A stretch of 64,000 nucleotides of DNA from Aeromicrobium camelliae. Lineage in GTDB: Bacteria; Actinomycetota; Actinomycetes; Propionibacteriales; Nocardioidaceae. The stretch is from assembly GCF_003850045.1 (NCBI RefSeq), contig NZ_RQJX01000003.1:161985-225984 (forward strand), in the 5' to 3' direction. The position numbers were made by a program, and so were the translations under genes. The notes under the pieces are model-generated. The model was not told the origin of the DNA. It ran no database searches and was given only the letters and a program-made list of their open reading frames with translations. The stretch's first letter is position 1; every line of letters starts with the position of its first letter. Positions 1 through 6,802 of this stretch are shown piece after piece.

Positions 1-186
1 CGGCACGGTGAGCGTGTGCGGCTGATCATGCGGTTCACCGACTACACGAGCACCGAATGGCCCTACATGTTCCACTGCCACACCCTGCGGCACGAGGACA
101 GCGGCATGATGGGGCAGTTCGTGGTCGTGGAGCCCGGTGAGACGCCCGGACCGCTCGCCGGAGGGAGCCACGAGCACCACCACTGA
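1..186 (+). CDS. multicopper oxidase, C-terminal end (partial)
   Basis: The window opens inside this gene; only the last 61 residues are present. They contain FHCHTLRHEDSGMMGQF, the C-terminal type 1/type 3 copper-ligand motif (HCHxxxH followed by Met) of the cupredoxin-like domain of multicopper oxidases such as CueO and CotA-like laccases. Enzymes of this family oxidise Cu(I) or phenolic substrates and reduce O2 to water, usually outside the membrane. The tail ends in HEHHH, which could add metal binding. It converges on the RsbP-like gene 26 bp away. The copper operon at 6.2-9.7 kb suggests, by inference only, a shared role in copper handling. Substrate and N-terminus cannot be judged. Confidence 0.85.
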   Translation, partial: RHGERVRLIMRFTDYTSTEWPYMFHCHTLRHEDSGMMGQFVVVEPGETPGPLAGGSHEHHH

Positions 187-212
187 CCCGCCGGGCGGCC
201 GCGGCTCGCCGG

Positions 213-1397
213 TCAGGACTTTTCGGGGACGCGCAGGACGACCACCGCGACGTCATCGCGCGTCGGGCCGCCGGAGTAGGTGACGACGTCCTGGAAGACC
301 GCGTCGACGACGCTCCTGGCCGACTCGAGCGGGCGCCCTACGACGTCGCGCAGCCGGGCGTCGCCGTAGAAACCGGCGCCGTCGCGGCTCTCGGTGACAC
401 CATCGGTGAAGAGCACCAGCGCGTCGCCGGCGCGCAGTGCGACCCGTTCGTCGCGGAACTCGGGCGCGTCGAGCACGCCGACCAGCGGCCCCGGTCCCCC
501 GACCTCATCGCGGTTCCGGTCCGGCCCGATGAGCAGCGGGCGCGGATGCCCGCCGCTGCTGATCGCCGCCGTCCACCCCTCGGGCCCGTGCTGCATCCGC
601 ACCATCACGAGCGTGCAGAACCGGTCCGTCTCGTGGTGCAGCAGCACCTCGTTGAGTGCCGACAGCGCCTTGCTGGGCTCGTGCATGCCGACCACCACCG
701 CGCGGAGCGTGTCGCGGATCAGTGCCGTGAGGATGGCCGCCTCCACGCCCTTGCCGCACACGTCGCCGATGATCGCGACCCAGTCGCCCTCGGCGACCTG
801 GAAGACGTCGTAGAAGTCCCCGCCGATCTCGAGCGTGTCCCCCGCCGGCTGGAAGGTCGCGGCGACGTCCAGCCCGGGAATGGCCGGTTCCTTGGGCGGG
901 AGAAGCGTCCGCTGCAGGGTCTGCGCAAGCTCGCGCGCCTGGCGTTCCGAGGCCTCCGCCTGCTGGCGGGCGCGCAACAGCTCCCGTTCGTAGCCGCGCC
1001 GTTCGGTCGCGTCGAACAGGGCGATCCGGACCACGACGGGTTCGCCCGCGTCGTCGACCTCCAGGTTGGCGTTCACCAGGACCGGGATCCGTTGCCCGTC
1101 GGCGCGCACCACGTCGAGGGCGAGCTCGCGGACAGCGGCCTGCAAGCGCAGCATCGGCGCGTAGTGCGTCTCGTGGTAGAGCCGGCCGCCAGGGGTCAGC
1201 AGCTCGACGAACGACCGCCGCAGCAGCTCATCGCGTTCGTAGCCGGTCCACGTCAGGAACGTCTGATTGACCTTGACGATCCGCCCGTCCGGAGAGGTCG
1301 AGAGGTAACCGCACGGCGCGCGGTCGTAGAGCTTCTCCGGATCGTCGTCGAGGAGGGCGTCGAGGAACGCCTCCCGAGCGAACTCGTGTTGAGTCAC
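213..1397 (-). CDS. PAS domain / SpoIIE-type serine phosphatase (RsbP/RsbU-like)
   Basis: This 394-residue protein has an N-terminal PAS domain (about 22-135), a short coiled linker with the LQRTLLPP signature (161-168), and a C-terminal PP2C-type SpoIIE phosphatase domain. Metal-site motifs are GGDFYDVF (192-199), GDVCGKG (211-217) and LFTDGVTES near the C-terminus. Such enzymes dephosphorylate an anti-anti-sigma factor and so release an alternative sigma factor. The domain order matches Bacillus RsbP rather than RsbU. The GTG start overlaps the stop of the upstream alpha/beta hydrolase by 4 bp (GTGA), so the two are translationally coupled. No anti-sigma or anti-anti-sigma gene lies in the window, so the target is unknown. 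It acts in the cytoplasm. Confidence 0.9.
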   Translation of the reverse strand: MTQHEFAREAFLDALLDDDPEKLYDRAPCGYLSTSPDGRIVKVNQTFLTWTGYERDELLRRSFVELLTPGGRLYHETHYAPMLRLQAAVRELALDVVRADGQRIPVLVNANLEVDDAGEPVVVRIALFDATERRGYERELLRARQQAEASERQARELAQTLQRTLLPPKEPAIPGLDVAATFQPAGDTLEIGGDFYDVFQVAEGDWVAIIGDVCGKGVEAAILTALIRDTLRAVVVGMHEPSKALSALNEVLLHHETDRFCTLVMVRMQHGPEGWTAAISSGGHPRPLLIGPDRNRDEVGGPGPLVGVLDAPEFRDERVALRAGDALVLFTDGVTESRDGAGFYGDARLRDVVGRPLESARSVVDAVFQDVVTYSGGPTRDDVAVVVLRVPEKS

Positions 1398-2221
1398 CGG
1401 GCTATCGACGCTCCCTCGGTTTCAGCGGCCCGCACGAACGCCGCGAGGGCCGCCGTCGTCTCCTCCGGCGCGCTGAGGTTGGGGCAGTGCCCCGTCGCGT
1501 CGAGCAGGACGAAGGTGCTGTCGGGGATGCGATCGGCGACGAAGCGTCCGACCGCAACCGGCGCGATGACGTCGTTGCTGCACTGCAGCACGAGGGTCGG
1601 GGTGCGGACCAGAGCGAGGTCGGCGCGGTTGTCCGACAGGAAGGTGACGCGCGCGAACGCGCGCGCGATGTCAGGGTCGGTGCGGCAGAAGCTCTCGGTG
1701 AGCTCCTGTCCCAGCGCCGGCCGATCGGGGTTCCCCATGATGGTGGGCGCCATGGCGGCGGACCACCCGAGGTAGTTGCTGTCGAGCGAGTCGAGCAGTT
1801 CGTGGATGTCCTGCTCGGCGAACCCGCCCACGTACCCCTCGTCGTCGATGTAACGGGGCGAGGGGCCGACGAGCACGAGCTTGGCGAAGCGCTCGGGCAC
1901 CATCCGCTCCGCGAGCACGCCGATCATGGCGGAGACCGAGTGCCCGACGAACACGACGTCGTGGAGGTCGAGCTCGGTGACGATGCGGACGATGTCCTCG
2001 GCGTAGGCGCTCAGCGACGCGTAACGGTCGAAGTCGTACGCGGAGGAGTCGGAGTTGCCTGCGCCCACGTGATCGAACAGCACCACCCGGAAGTCGTCCT
2101 CGAAGGCCGGCGCGACATGACGCCACATGTTCTGGTCGCAGCCGAACCCGTGGGCGAACATCATCGGCTGGCCGTCGCGACGGCCGCTGAGACGCAGGTG
2201 ATGGCGCTGATGAAGGTCCAC
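1394..2221 (-). CDS. alpha/beta hydrolase, RsbQ-like
   Basis: This 275-residue alpha/beta hydrolase has its nucleophile elbow at GHSVS (Ser95), with Asp217 and His245 in the expected acid and base positions. The spacing is nearly the same as the catalytic triad of Bacillus RsbQ. The oxyanion-hole region HGFGCDQNMW also resembles RsbQ. In Bacillus, RsbQ is required for RsbP activation in the energy-stress branch of the sigma-B response. Here the gene directly precedes the PAS-PP2C gene and overlaps it by 4 bp, which supports the RsbQ assignment over a generic esterase. The start is GTG; a TAGGGT hexamer ends exactly 6 nt upstream, suggesting a leaderless message. Its small-molecule ligand is not known. 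Confidence 0.85.
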   Translation of the reverse strand: MDLHQRHHLRLSGRRDGQPMMFAHGFGCDQNMWRHVAPAFEDDFRVVLFDHVGAGNSDSSAYDFDRYASLSAYAEDIVRIVTELDLHDVVFVGHSVSAMIGVLAERMVPERFAKLVLVGPSPRYIDDEGYVGGFAEQDIHELLDSLDSNYLGWSAAMAPTIMGNPDRPALGQELTESFCRTDPDIARAFARVTFLSDNRADLALVRTPTLVLQCSNDVIAPVAVGRFVADRIPDSTFVLLDATGHCPNLSAPEETTAALAAFVRAAETEGASIAR

Positions 2222-2227
2222 GGGCCC

Positions 2228-2233
2228 ACCCTA
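2228..2233 (-). promoter_or_regulatory. putative -10 element of rsbQ-like gene (leaderless)
   Basis: TAGGGT lies 6 nt before the GTG start, placing the predicted +1 on the start codon. No Shine-Dalgarno sequence is seen. Confidence 0.5.
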
Positions 2234-2259
2234 GACGAGCACGGCACCGTGGTCGGCGC

Positions 2260-2433
2260 TCAGACCAGCGCGGCGAGCTCCTCCAGGTCGGCGAAGTCGC
2301 ACCAGTGGCACTCCACGCCCAGATAGTCGGGGTTCATCGTCTCGAACAGGGCACCGGGCCGCTCACAGAGCGGGCAGCGTGCCGATTCACTCGCGGTCTC
2401 GTAGACCTCGACGGTGACCAATGCGTGAGCCAT
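2260..2433 (-). CDS. small zinc-ribbon-like protein (57 aa)
   Basis: This 57-residue protein carries two CxxC pairs, CPLC (about 20-23) and CHWC (about 42-45), in a layout typical of a small zinc ribbon. The start was chosen because AGGAGG sits 6 nt before the ATG; a longer in-frame reading has no such site. The rest is acidic (DFADLEELAALV at the C-terminus). It lies alone between the rsbQ-like gene and the divergent DJ-1-like gene. I do not recognise a named family. A protein-binding or metal-binding role is possible, but no function is assigned. Confidence 0.65.
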   Translation of the reverse strand: MAHALVTVEVYETASESARCPLCERPGALFETMNPDYLGVECHWCDFADLEELAALV

Positions 2434-2528
2434 AAGAACCTCCTGTTTCCAGGCTAGGAGCCTCCACCGACAGATCGGGGAGGCGCGAAGGTGTGTTGCG
2501 GTCCCCTGCACGGTCCGAGAGCGCGAGT

Positions 2529-2534
2529 TAGCGT
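2529..2534 (+). promoter_or_regulatory. putative -10 element of DJ-1/PfpI gene (leaderless)
   Basis: The arrangement TAGCGT-CGACGC-ATG puts a TANNNT hexamer 6 nt before the start. There is no ribosome-binding site. Confidence 0.55.
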
Positions 2535-2540
2535 CGACGC

Positions 2541-3203
2541 ATGACACGCGCACTCCTCGTGATGACCAGTCATGACGACCTCGGCGGGGTCCGCGACACG
2601 GGCTACTTCGTCGGCGAGGCCGCGCACCCGTGGAAGGTGTTCCGCGACGCCGGCTGGCAGGTCGACCTCGCGTCGATCGAGGGCGGAGAACCGCCGCAGG
2701 ACGGCCGCGACGAGGACGACCCGATCCAGACGGAGTTCCTCGCCATGACCGCCGACGAGCTCGTCGACACGCCGAAGCTGTCGGACGTCGACCCCGCCGA
2801 CTACGACGCCGTCTACTTCGTCGGCGGACACGGGGCGATGTGGGACTTCCCGACCTCGCCCGCGGTCGACGACATCGCCCGCGCGGTCTACCACGCGGGC
2901 GGTGTGGTCGCGGCCGTCTGCCACGGTCCGGCGGCTCTCGCGAACATCCGCCTCGAGGACGGCACCCCGCTCGCGTCGGGGAAGCGGGTCGCCGGCTTCG
3001 CCAACGACGAGGAGGCCGCGGTCGGTCTGACCGAGGCGGTGCCGTTCCTCCTCGCCGACAAGCTCGAGAGCATCGGCGCCACGCACGTGCCTGGCCCCAA
3101 CTTCACCGAGAACGTCGTGGTGGACGGGCGACTGGTGACGGGGCAGAACCCGCAGTCGGCCGCGGGAGTCGCCCGCGAGACGCTGGCGGTCGTCGGGGGC
3201 TGA
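2541..3203 (+). CDS. DJ-1/PfpI family protein (type 1 glutamine amidotransferase-like)
   Basis: This 220-residue protein has the class I glutamine-amidotransferase-like fold. The nucleophile is in AVCHGPAA (Cys127, followed by His128), and Glu26 is in the GYFVGEAAHPW segment, the arrangement seen in Hsp31/YhbO-type members. VYFVGGHGAMWDF (about 91-103) forms the typical oxyanion/dimer region. Relatives act as glyoxalase III or protein/nucleotide deglycases, or as holding chaperones; sequence alone does not decide. It is a single-gene unit preceded by a leaderless-type promoter. It converges on the downstream pterin dehydratase/VOC gene with 4 bp between stops. Confidence 0.88.
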   Translation: MTRALLVMTSHDDLGGVRDTGYFVGEAAHPWKVFRDAGWQVDLASIEGGEPPQDGRDEDDPIQTEFLAMTADELVDTPKLSDVDPADYDAVYFVGGHGAMWDFPTSPAVDDIARAVYHAGGVVAAVCHGPAALANIRLEDGTPLASGKRVAGFANDEEAAVGLTEAVPFLLADKLESIGATHVPGPNFTENVVVDGRLVTGQNPQSAAGVARETLAVVGG

Positions 3204-3207
3204 GTCC

Positions 3208-3867
3208 TCACTCGGAGATCTGCGAGGTGCAGACGCACACCTCGTTGCCCTCCGCGTCCGCGAGCACCCACCACGAGGGCGCGTACCGGTCGGTCACCAG
3301 CGTGCCGCCGGCCTGCAGCGCGGCGGCCACGCGACGCTCCGCATGGTCGACGGGGACGTAGACGTCGAGGTGTATCCGGTTGCGCTGCGGCCGCGGTTCG
3401 TCCATCTGCTGGAACCACACCGTCGGACCGGATCGGGCCGGGTCGACGAGGTCGTTCTCGTCGTCGGGATCGTCCTCGTAGGCGAGCACCGCTTTCCAGA
3501 AGGGCCGCAGCCGGTTCGCGTCCATGGCGTCGATGCCGATCGTGATCCACTGCGGCACGACGCCATCGGTCTCGAGTCCGAGGTCGTCGGCGATGCGGGT
3601 GATCTCGTCGGCGAGCGCGACGTCGCGCTCGGTGAGCCTGCCGACGTCGCGAGAGACGAGGCGGACGTGCACGGTGCGGGCGCGCAGATCGATGTCGGGA
3701 TGGTGGCGGGCCGCATCGGCTGCCTCGCCCACCGCTTCGACCAGACGCGATCCCGTCGTGAAGCCGTCGGTGGCGAATCGCGCGTGAAGGACACGGTCCA
3801 CCACCCGCCAGTGCCGTCCGTCCACCTGTTCCTCGACGACCGCAGGGTCGAGCGCTGCTCCGTCCAT
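3208..3867 (-). CDS. pterin-4a-carbinolamine dehydratase-like / VOC (glyoxalase-like) fusion
   Basis: This 219-residue protein has two parts. Residues about 10-100 resemble 4a-hydroxytetrahydrobiopterin dehydratase, with the AARHHPDIDLR motif carrying the paired catalytic histidines and a following VRLVS strand. Residues about 110-215 form a glyoxalase/VOC-like half (IGIDAMDANRLRPFWKAVL; NRIHLDVYV; GTLVTDRYAPSWWVLADAEG). The fusion occurs in actinobacteria, where it is usually annotated as VOC family or pterin dehydratase. Whether it recycles a pterin here is unknown; no pterin-dependent hydroxylase is nearby. It stands alone between two unrelated genes. Confidence 0.8.
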   Translation of the reverse strand: MDGAALDPAVVEEQVDGRHWRVVDRVLHARFATDGFTTGSRLVEAVGEAADAARHHPDIDLRARTVHVRLVSRDVGRLTERDVALADEITRIADDLGLETDGVVPQWITIGIDAMDANRLRPFWKAVLAYEDDPDDENDLVDPARSGPTVWFQQMDEPRPQRNRIHLDVYVPVDHAERRVAAALQAGGTLVTDRYAPSWWVLADAEGNEVCVCTSQISE

Positions 3868-3906
3868 GGTCCGAGCGTCGCACGCCGTCCCCGGCAGCGC
3901 AGCGGT

Positions 3907-4449
3907 TCAGCGCGACAGGATGCGCTGGAAGAGGACGTGGTCCTGCCAGCGCCCGGCGATGTTGAGGTACTCGCGGGCGTAACCGATGCGCTCGAATCCG
4001 GCCCGCGCGAGCACCCGCTGCGAGCGCTCGTTCTCGGGCAGCGTCGCGGCCTGGAGCCGGTGCAGGCCGAGGCCGTCACGGGCATAGGCCGCGAGGTGCT
4101 CGACCGCCGTGCTCATGAGGCCGCGTCCCTGGTAGTTCGCGTCGGTCCAGTAACCGACATGGCCGTTGTCGAAGGCACCGCGGACGATGTCGTTGAGGTT
4201 GAGCCCGCCGACGATGCCATCCCGGTGTGCGAGCACGAGTGGAATGCGGCGGCCTTGGGCCATCGCGGTGAGCGCCTTCTCGATCGCGTCGAGCTGCCCT
4301 TCCTCTGTGTAGTGGGAGGGGTCGCGATCCGGCTCGTAGGGCGCCAGGTGTTCGCGGTTGCGCTCGGCGGCGTCGGCCAGGGCAGCGGCGTCGGTCGGTT
4401 CGACCACGCGCAGCACGACCCCGTCCTGGAGCGCGATGGGAAACACCAT
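3907..4449 (-). CDS. GNAT N-acetyltransferase, RimJ/RimL type
   Basis: This 180-residue GNAT protein has the acetyl-CoA binding segment VGYWTDANYQGRGLMSTAV and the C-terminal QAATLPENERSQRVLARAGF typical of RimJ/RimL/RimI-like ribosomal-protein or amino-acid acetyltransferases. The start was set at the second methionine (MVFPIALQDG). There the hexamer TACACT ends exactly 6 nt before the ATG, the same leaderless arrangement seen at other genes here. The upstream in-frame extension of 14 residues looks non-coding. The acetylated substrate is unknown. Confidence 0.87.
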   Translation of the reverse strand: MVFPIALQDGVVLRVVEPTDAAALADAAERNREHLAPYEPDRDPSHYTEEGQLDAIEKALTAMAQGRRIPLVLAHRDGIVGGLNLNDIVRGAFDNGHVGYWTDANYQGRGLMSTAVEHLAAYARDGLGLHRLQAATLPENERSQRVLARAGFERIGYAREYLNIAGRWQDHVLFQRILSR

Positions 4450-4455
4450 GCGGCG

Positions 4456-4461
4456 AGTGTA
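4456..4461 (-). promoter_or_regulatory. putative -10 element of GNAT gene (leaderless)
   Basis: TACACT-CGCCGC-ATG on the minus strand. It supports the chosen start of the acetyltransferase. Confidence 0.5.
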
Positions 4462-4504
4462 GGACGGGCACATCCGGGGCACCGCTGCCACATCCCGCGC
4501 CCCG

Positions 4505-4545
4505 TAGGTGGTCGAGTTGGCGGAGCTTGCGAGCCGTATCGAGCC
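4505..4545. repeat. single copy of the GGTCGAGTA...GTATCGAG intergenic repeat
   Basis: TAGGTGGTCGAGTTGGCGG followed by a GAGCCGTATCGAG core is a degenerate copy of the palindromic repeat found at 45.97-46.32 kb and 55.79-56.47 kb. It sits in the 155-bp gap between the alarmone synthetase stop and the GNAT start. A CCACG...CGTGG dyad follows it. Confidence 0.7.
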
Positions 4546-4604
4546 GACGCGTCCGCCACGTCGTCTCGCTGCGTGGCGGCGCCGCCCTCACTGGCCGGCC
4601 GCAG

Positions 4605-5351
4605 TCAGTCGCGGCGGCGCTGGTGGCGGACGACGTCGTGGCGTCCGTCCAGATGTGAGACCTCGTCGTGCAGGCGGGCCATCGTGCGGTCGAGATGGTC
4701 GGCGACGATCGCCGCCTGCCGCAGCTCGTCGCGGAGCCCCGCCGGGATCTCGCCCTCGTACTTGTAGTAGATCTTGTGCTCGAGGCTGGCCCAGAAGTCC
4801 ATCGCGATGGTGCGGATCTGCACCTCGACGTACACGAGCTCGGTGCGGTCGGACAGATAGACCGGCACCTGCACGATGAGGTGCAGGCTCTGGTAACCGT
4901 TCGGCTTGGGCTCGACGATGTAGTCCTTGACCTCCGCGACCGTCACGTCGGGCTGGCTGGTCAACATGTCGGCGATCCAGTACGCATCCGCGACGAACGA
5001 GCAGGTGATGCGCACTCCCGCGATATCGCGGATGCGCTCGCCGACCGAGTCCAGGTCGCGGGGGCAGTTGGTGCGCTCGATCTTCGCCAGCAGGCTGTCC
5101 ATCGACTTCAGCCGCGTCCGCACGTGCTCGATCGGGCTGTACTCGTGGGTGTGCTCGAACTCCTCGCGGAGGATGTTGATCTTGGTCTCGAGCTGGTCCA
5201 GGGCGAACTGATACTTCAGCTGGAACGCGACGAGCCGCGTCTGCAGGTCCCGAAGCGCCGACCGCGCGTCCTCGGTGATCCGCTCGGGAAGGCCCCGCAG
5301 TGTCGGCAGCGTCTCCGGGAGCGCCTCGTACTGGGGTTCGGCCTCGTTCAC
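4605..5351 (-). CDS. small alarmone synthetase (RelA/SpoT synthetase domain only)
   Basis: This 248-residue protein contains a RelA_SpoT nucleotidyltransferase domain without HD hydrolase, TGS or ACT domains. Motifs include RLKSMDSLLAKIER, the GVRITCSF strand with catalytic acidic environment, the G-loop region KPNGYQSLHLIV, and VYVEVQIRTIAMDFWASLEHKIYYK. Such proteins (YjbM/RelQ, YwaC/RelP type) transfer pyrophosphate from ATP to GDP/GTP to make (p)ppGpp. I place the start at a GTG with GAAGGA 4 nt upstream (VNEAEPQYEAL). A TTG further upstream would add 24 poorly conserved-looking residues. It has N-terminal coiled helices (about 30-70) as in RelQ tetramers. Confidence 0.88.
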   Translation of the reverse strand: MNEAEPQYEALPETLPTLRGLPERITEDARSALRDLQTRLVAFQLKYQFALDQLETKINILREEFEHTHEYSPIEHVRTRLKSMDSLLAKIERTNCPRDLDSVGERIRDIAGVRITCSFVADAYWIADMLTSQPDVTVAEVKDYIVEPKPNGYQSLHLIVQVPVYLSDRTELVYVEVQIRTIAMDFWASLEHKIYYKYEGEIPAGLRDELRQAAIVADHLDRTMARLHDEVSHLDGRHDVVRHQRRRD

Positions 5352-5454
5352 GGTGTCCTTCTCTATCTGCAGGGCCGTCGGCCACCCCGACGGCGCCACG
5401 GCGAGCTTAGCGATGGTGCCCAACGCTCGGACTGCCGAAACCGGACTTTCTCAT

Positions 5455-5460
5455 TACGGT
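5455..5460 (+). promoter_or_regulatory. putative -10 element of TspO-like gene (leaderless)
   Basis: TACGGT-CGTGAG-ATG: the hexamer is 6 nt before the ATG. Confidence 0.5.
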
Positions 5461-5466
5461 CGTGAG

Positions 5467-6231
5467 ATGGCCACGACGACACGCACTGGTTCCCAGCGGG
5501 CCCTCCCCTGGGCCGTCCTCGCCGCCTCCGTCGTTCAGGCGGCAGCCCCGATCGTGCCGTTCGCCGGCGCCGGTGAGACGCCCGCGGGCTCCGGTACCGA
5601 CCTGCGGATCGTGCCGGCCGGCTACGCGTTCAGCATCTGGAGCCTCATCTACCTGCTCTCGATCGTCTACGCCGTCGTCGTGGTGACGAAGCGGACCACC
5701 GGGACGGCTGCGCCGGCGCGTCTGCAGCGCGACCTGCTCGGCGGCTACCTCGGCGCTGCGCTGTGGATCGCGGTGTCGGCTGCGGACATCAGCTGGGCCA
5801 CGGCACTGGTGCTCGTGGTCATGACCGTGCTGCTCGTCGACGCCGTCCTCGTGGTCGCCCGGCCCGTGAGCGCGGACGACGGTCCGGGCTGGGTGACCGT
5901 GCTCGCGCGGGTGACGGTCGGGATCTACGCCGCCTGGGTCACGGTCGCGGTGTTCCTCAACCTGGCGTCGGCGGCCGCGACTTATCTCGACGCTGCGGAC
6001 CCGAACGCCCTCGGTTGGCAGTTGGCGGTCCTCGTCGTCACGGCGCTGGTCGCGCTGGCGATCACCGCGAAGGTCGGCGCGAGCACGCCCACGTACGCGC
6101 TCACTCTGTTGTGGGCGTTCGTGGGCGTGCTCGTCACCGCATGGGGAGGGTCGACGGTCCTCGTCGCCCTCACCGTCGCGACGCTGGCCGCCGTCCTCGC
6201 GGTCCAGGCTTTCGCCCTGACCCGCCGCTGA
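5467..6231 (+). CDS. TspO/MBR-related integral membrane protein
   Basis: This 254-residue membrane protein has about seven to eight hydrophobic segments. The PAGYAFSIWSLIYLL segment (about 56-70) resembles the Pro/Phe/Trp helix of TspO/MBR tryptophan-rich sensory proteins. The protein is longer than canonical TspO (about 160 residues) and belongs with the extended actinobacterial relatives. The family binds porphyrins or other hydrophobic ligands, but no ligand can be inferred here. The start was chosen at the ATG with a TANNNT hexamer 6 nt upstream, because there is no Shine-Dalgarno site. Its 3' end overlaps the oppositely oriented YcnI-like gene by 62 bp. Confidence 0.7.
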   Translation: MATTTRTGSQRALPWAVLAASVVQAAAPIVPFAGAGETPAGSGTDLRIVPAGYAFSIWSLIYLLSIVYAVVVVTKRTTGTAAPARLQRDLLGGYLGAALWIAVSAADISWATALVLVVMTVLLVDAVLVVARPVSADDGPGWVTVLARVTVGIYAAWVTVAVFLNLASAAATYLDAADPNALGWQLAVLVVTALVALAITAKVGASTPTYALTLLWAFVGVLVTAWGGSTVLVALTVATLAAVLAVQAFALTRR

Positions 6232-6802
6232 CCTGGAGGGCCGCTGCCCCCGCGACCGTGGCGATGACCACCGCCCCGGCCACCGCGAGCGTGCCCGCCC
6301 CTGACGTCTCGGCGGGCGTCTGGCTCGCCGGCGCGAGGTCGGGATCGAGCGTCGCGGCGGTCGCCACGAAGCGCGGCGCGGGCTCGGGGTCGTCGTCCGC
6401 GGACCCGGTCCACGCGTATCCCTCGCCGTTCTCGCACTCCTGCTCGCTGGGGAACAGCAGGGTGGTGCCGGGCGCCCCGGAGAGCCTCAGCTGGGCGGTG
6501 AACTGCGCGGTGTCGCCGTCGGCGATGCCCGGACCCGACCACCGGATGGTGCCGTCGTCGGCGGTCGCCATCCAACCGTCCGGAGCCCCGAACTCGTCGC
6601 CGACGATCTGGGCGCCCTCCGGCATCGAGACGGCGAGCGCCGTCGTCGGCGATCCGTCGCAGCCGTGGTCGAAGGAGAAGGTGACCGTGACGCTGCCGTC
6701 GCCTTCGGGTTCGACCGCGTCGACCAGCACGTGCGCAGACGCCGGCGCGGCGACGAGGGTGAGTGCGGCGCTCAGCGCGCCGATGATGACGAGTCGTCTC
6801 AT
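6170..6802 (-). CDS. YcnI family copper-associated membrane-anchored protein (second copy)
   Basis: This 210-residue protein has a signal peptide ending ASA, a mature N-terminus starting HVLVDAVEP, a DUF1775/YcnI beta domain with the FDHGCDGSPTT motif, and a C-terminal membrane helix (about 172-192) with an Arg-rich tail. In known YcnI the mature N-terminal His helps bind Cu(II). It overlaps the CopC-CopD gene by 4 bp and is the last gene of the copper operon. It is shorter and more diverged than the first YcnI copy at 8.4-9.1 kb. Its stop region is antisense to the TspO-like gene end. Confidence 0.85.
   Translation of the reverse strand: MRRLVIIGALSAALTLVAAPASAHVLVDAVEPEGDGSVTVTFSFDHGCDGSPTTALAVSMPEGAQIVGDEFGAPDGWMATADDGTIRWSGPGIADGDTAQFTAQLRLSGAPGTTLLFPSEQECENGEGYAWTGSADDDPEPAPRFVATAATLDPDLAPASQTPAETSGAGTLAVAGAVVIATVAGAAALQVSGGSGRKPGPRGRRPASRR

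Noticed and set aside
546..1775. 409-codon plus-strand frame over the RsbP-like gene, and similar long shadow frames elsewhere (for example 10961-12772, 31094-32224, 57036-58700)
   Set aside because: They are rich in Arg, His, Gly and Val without domains, and are mirror frames of well-supported genes.
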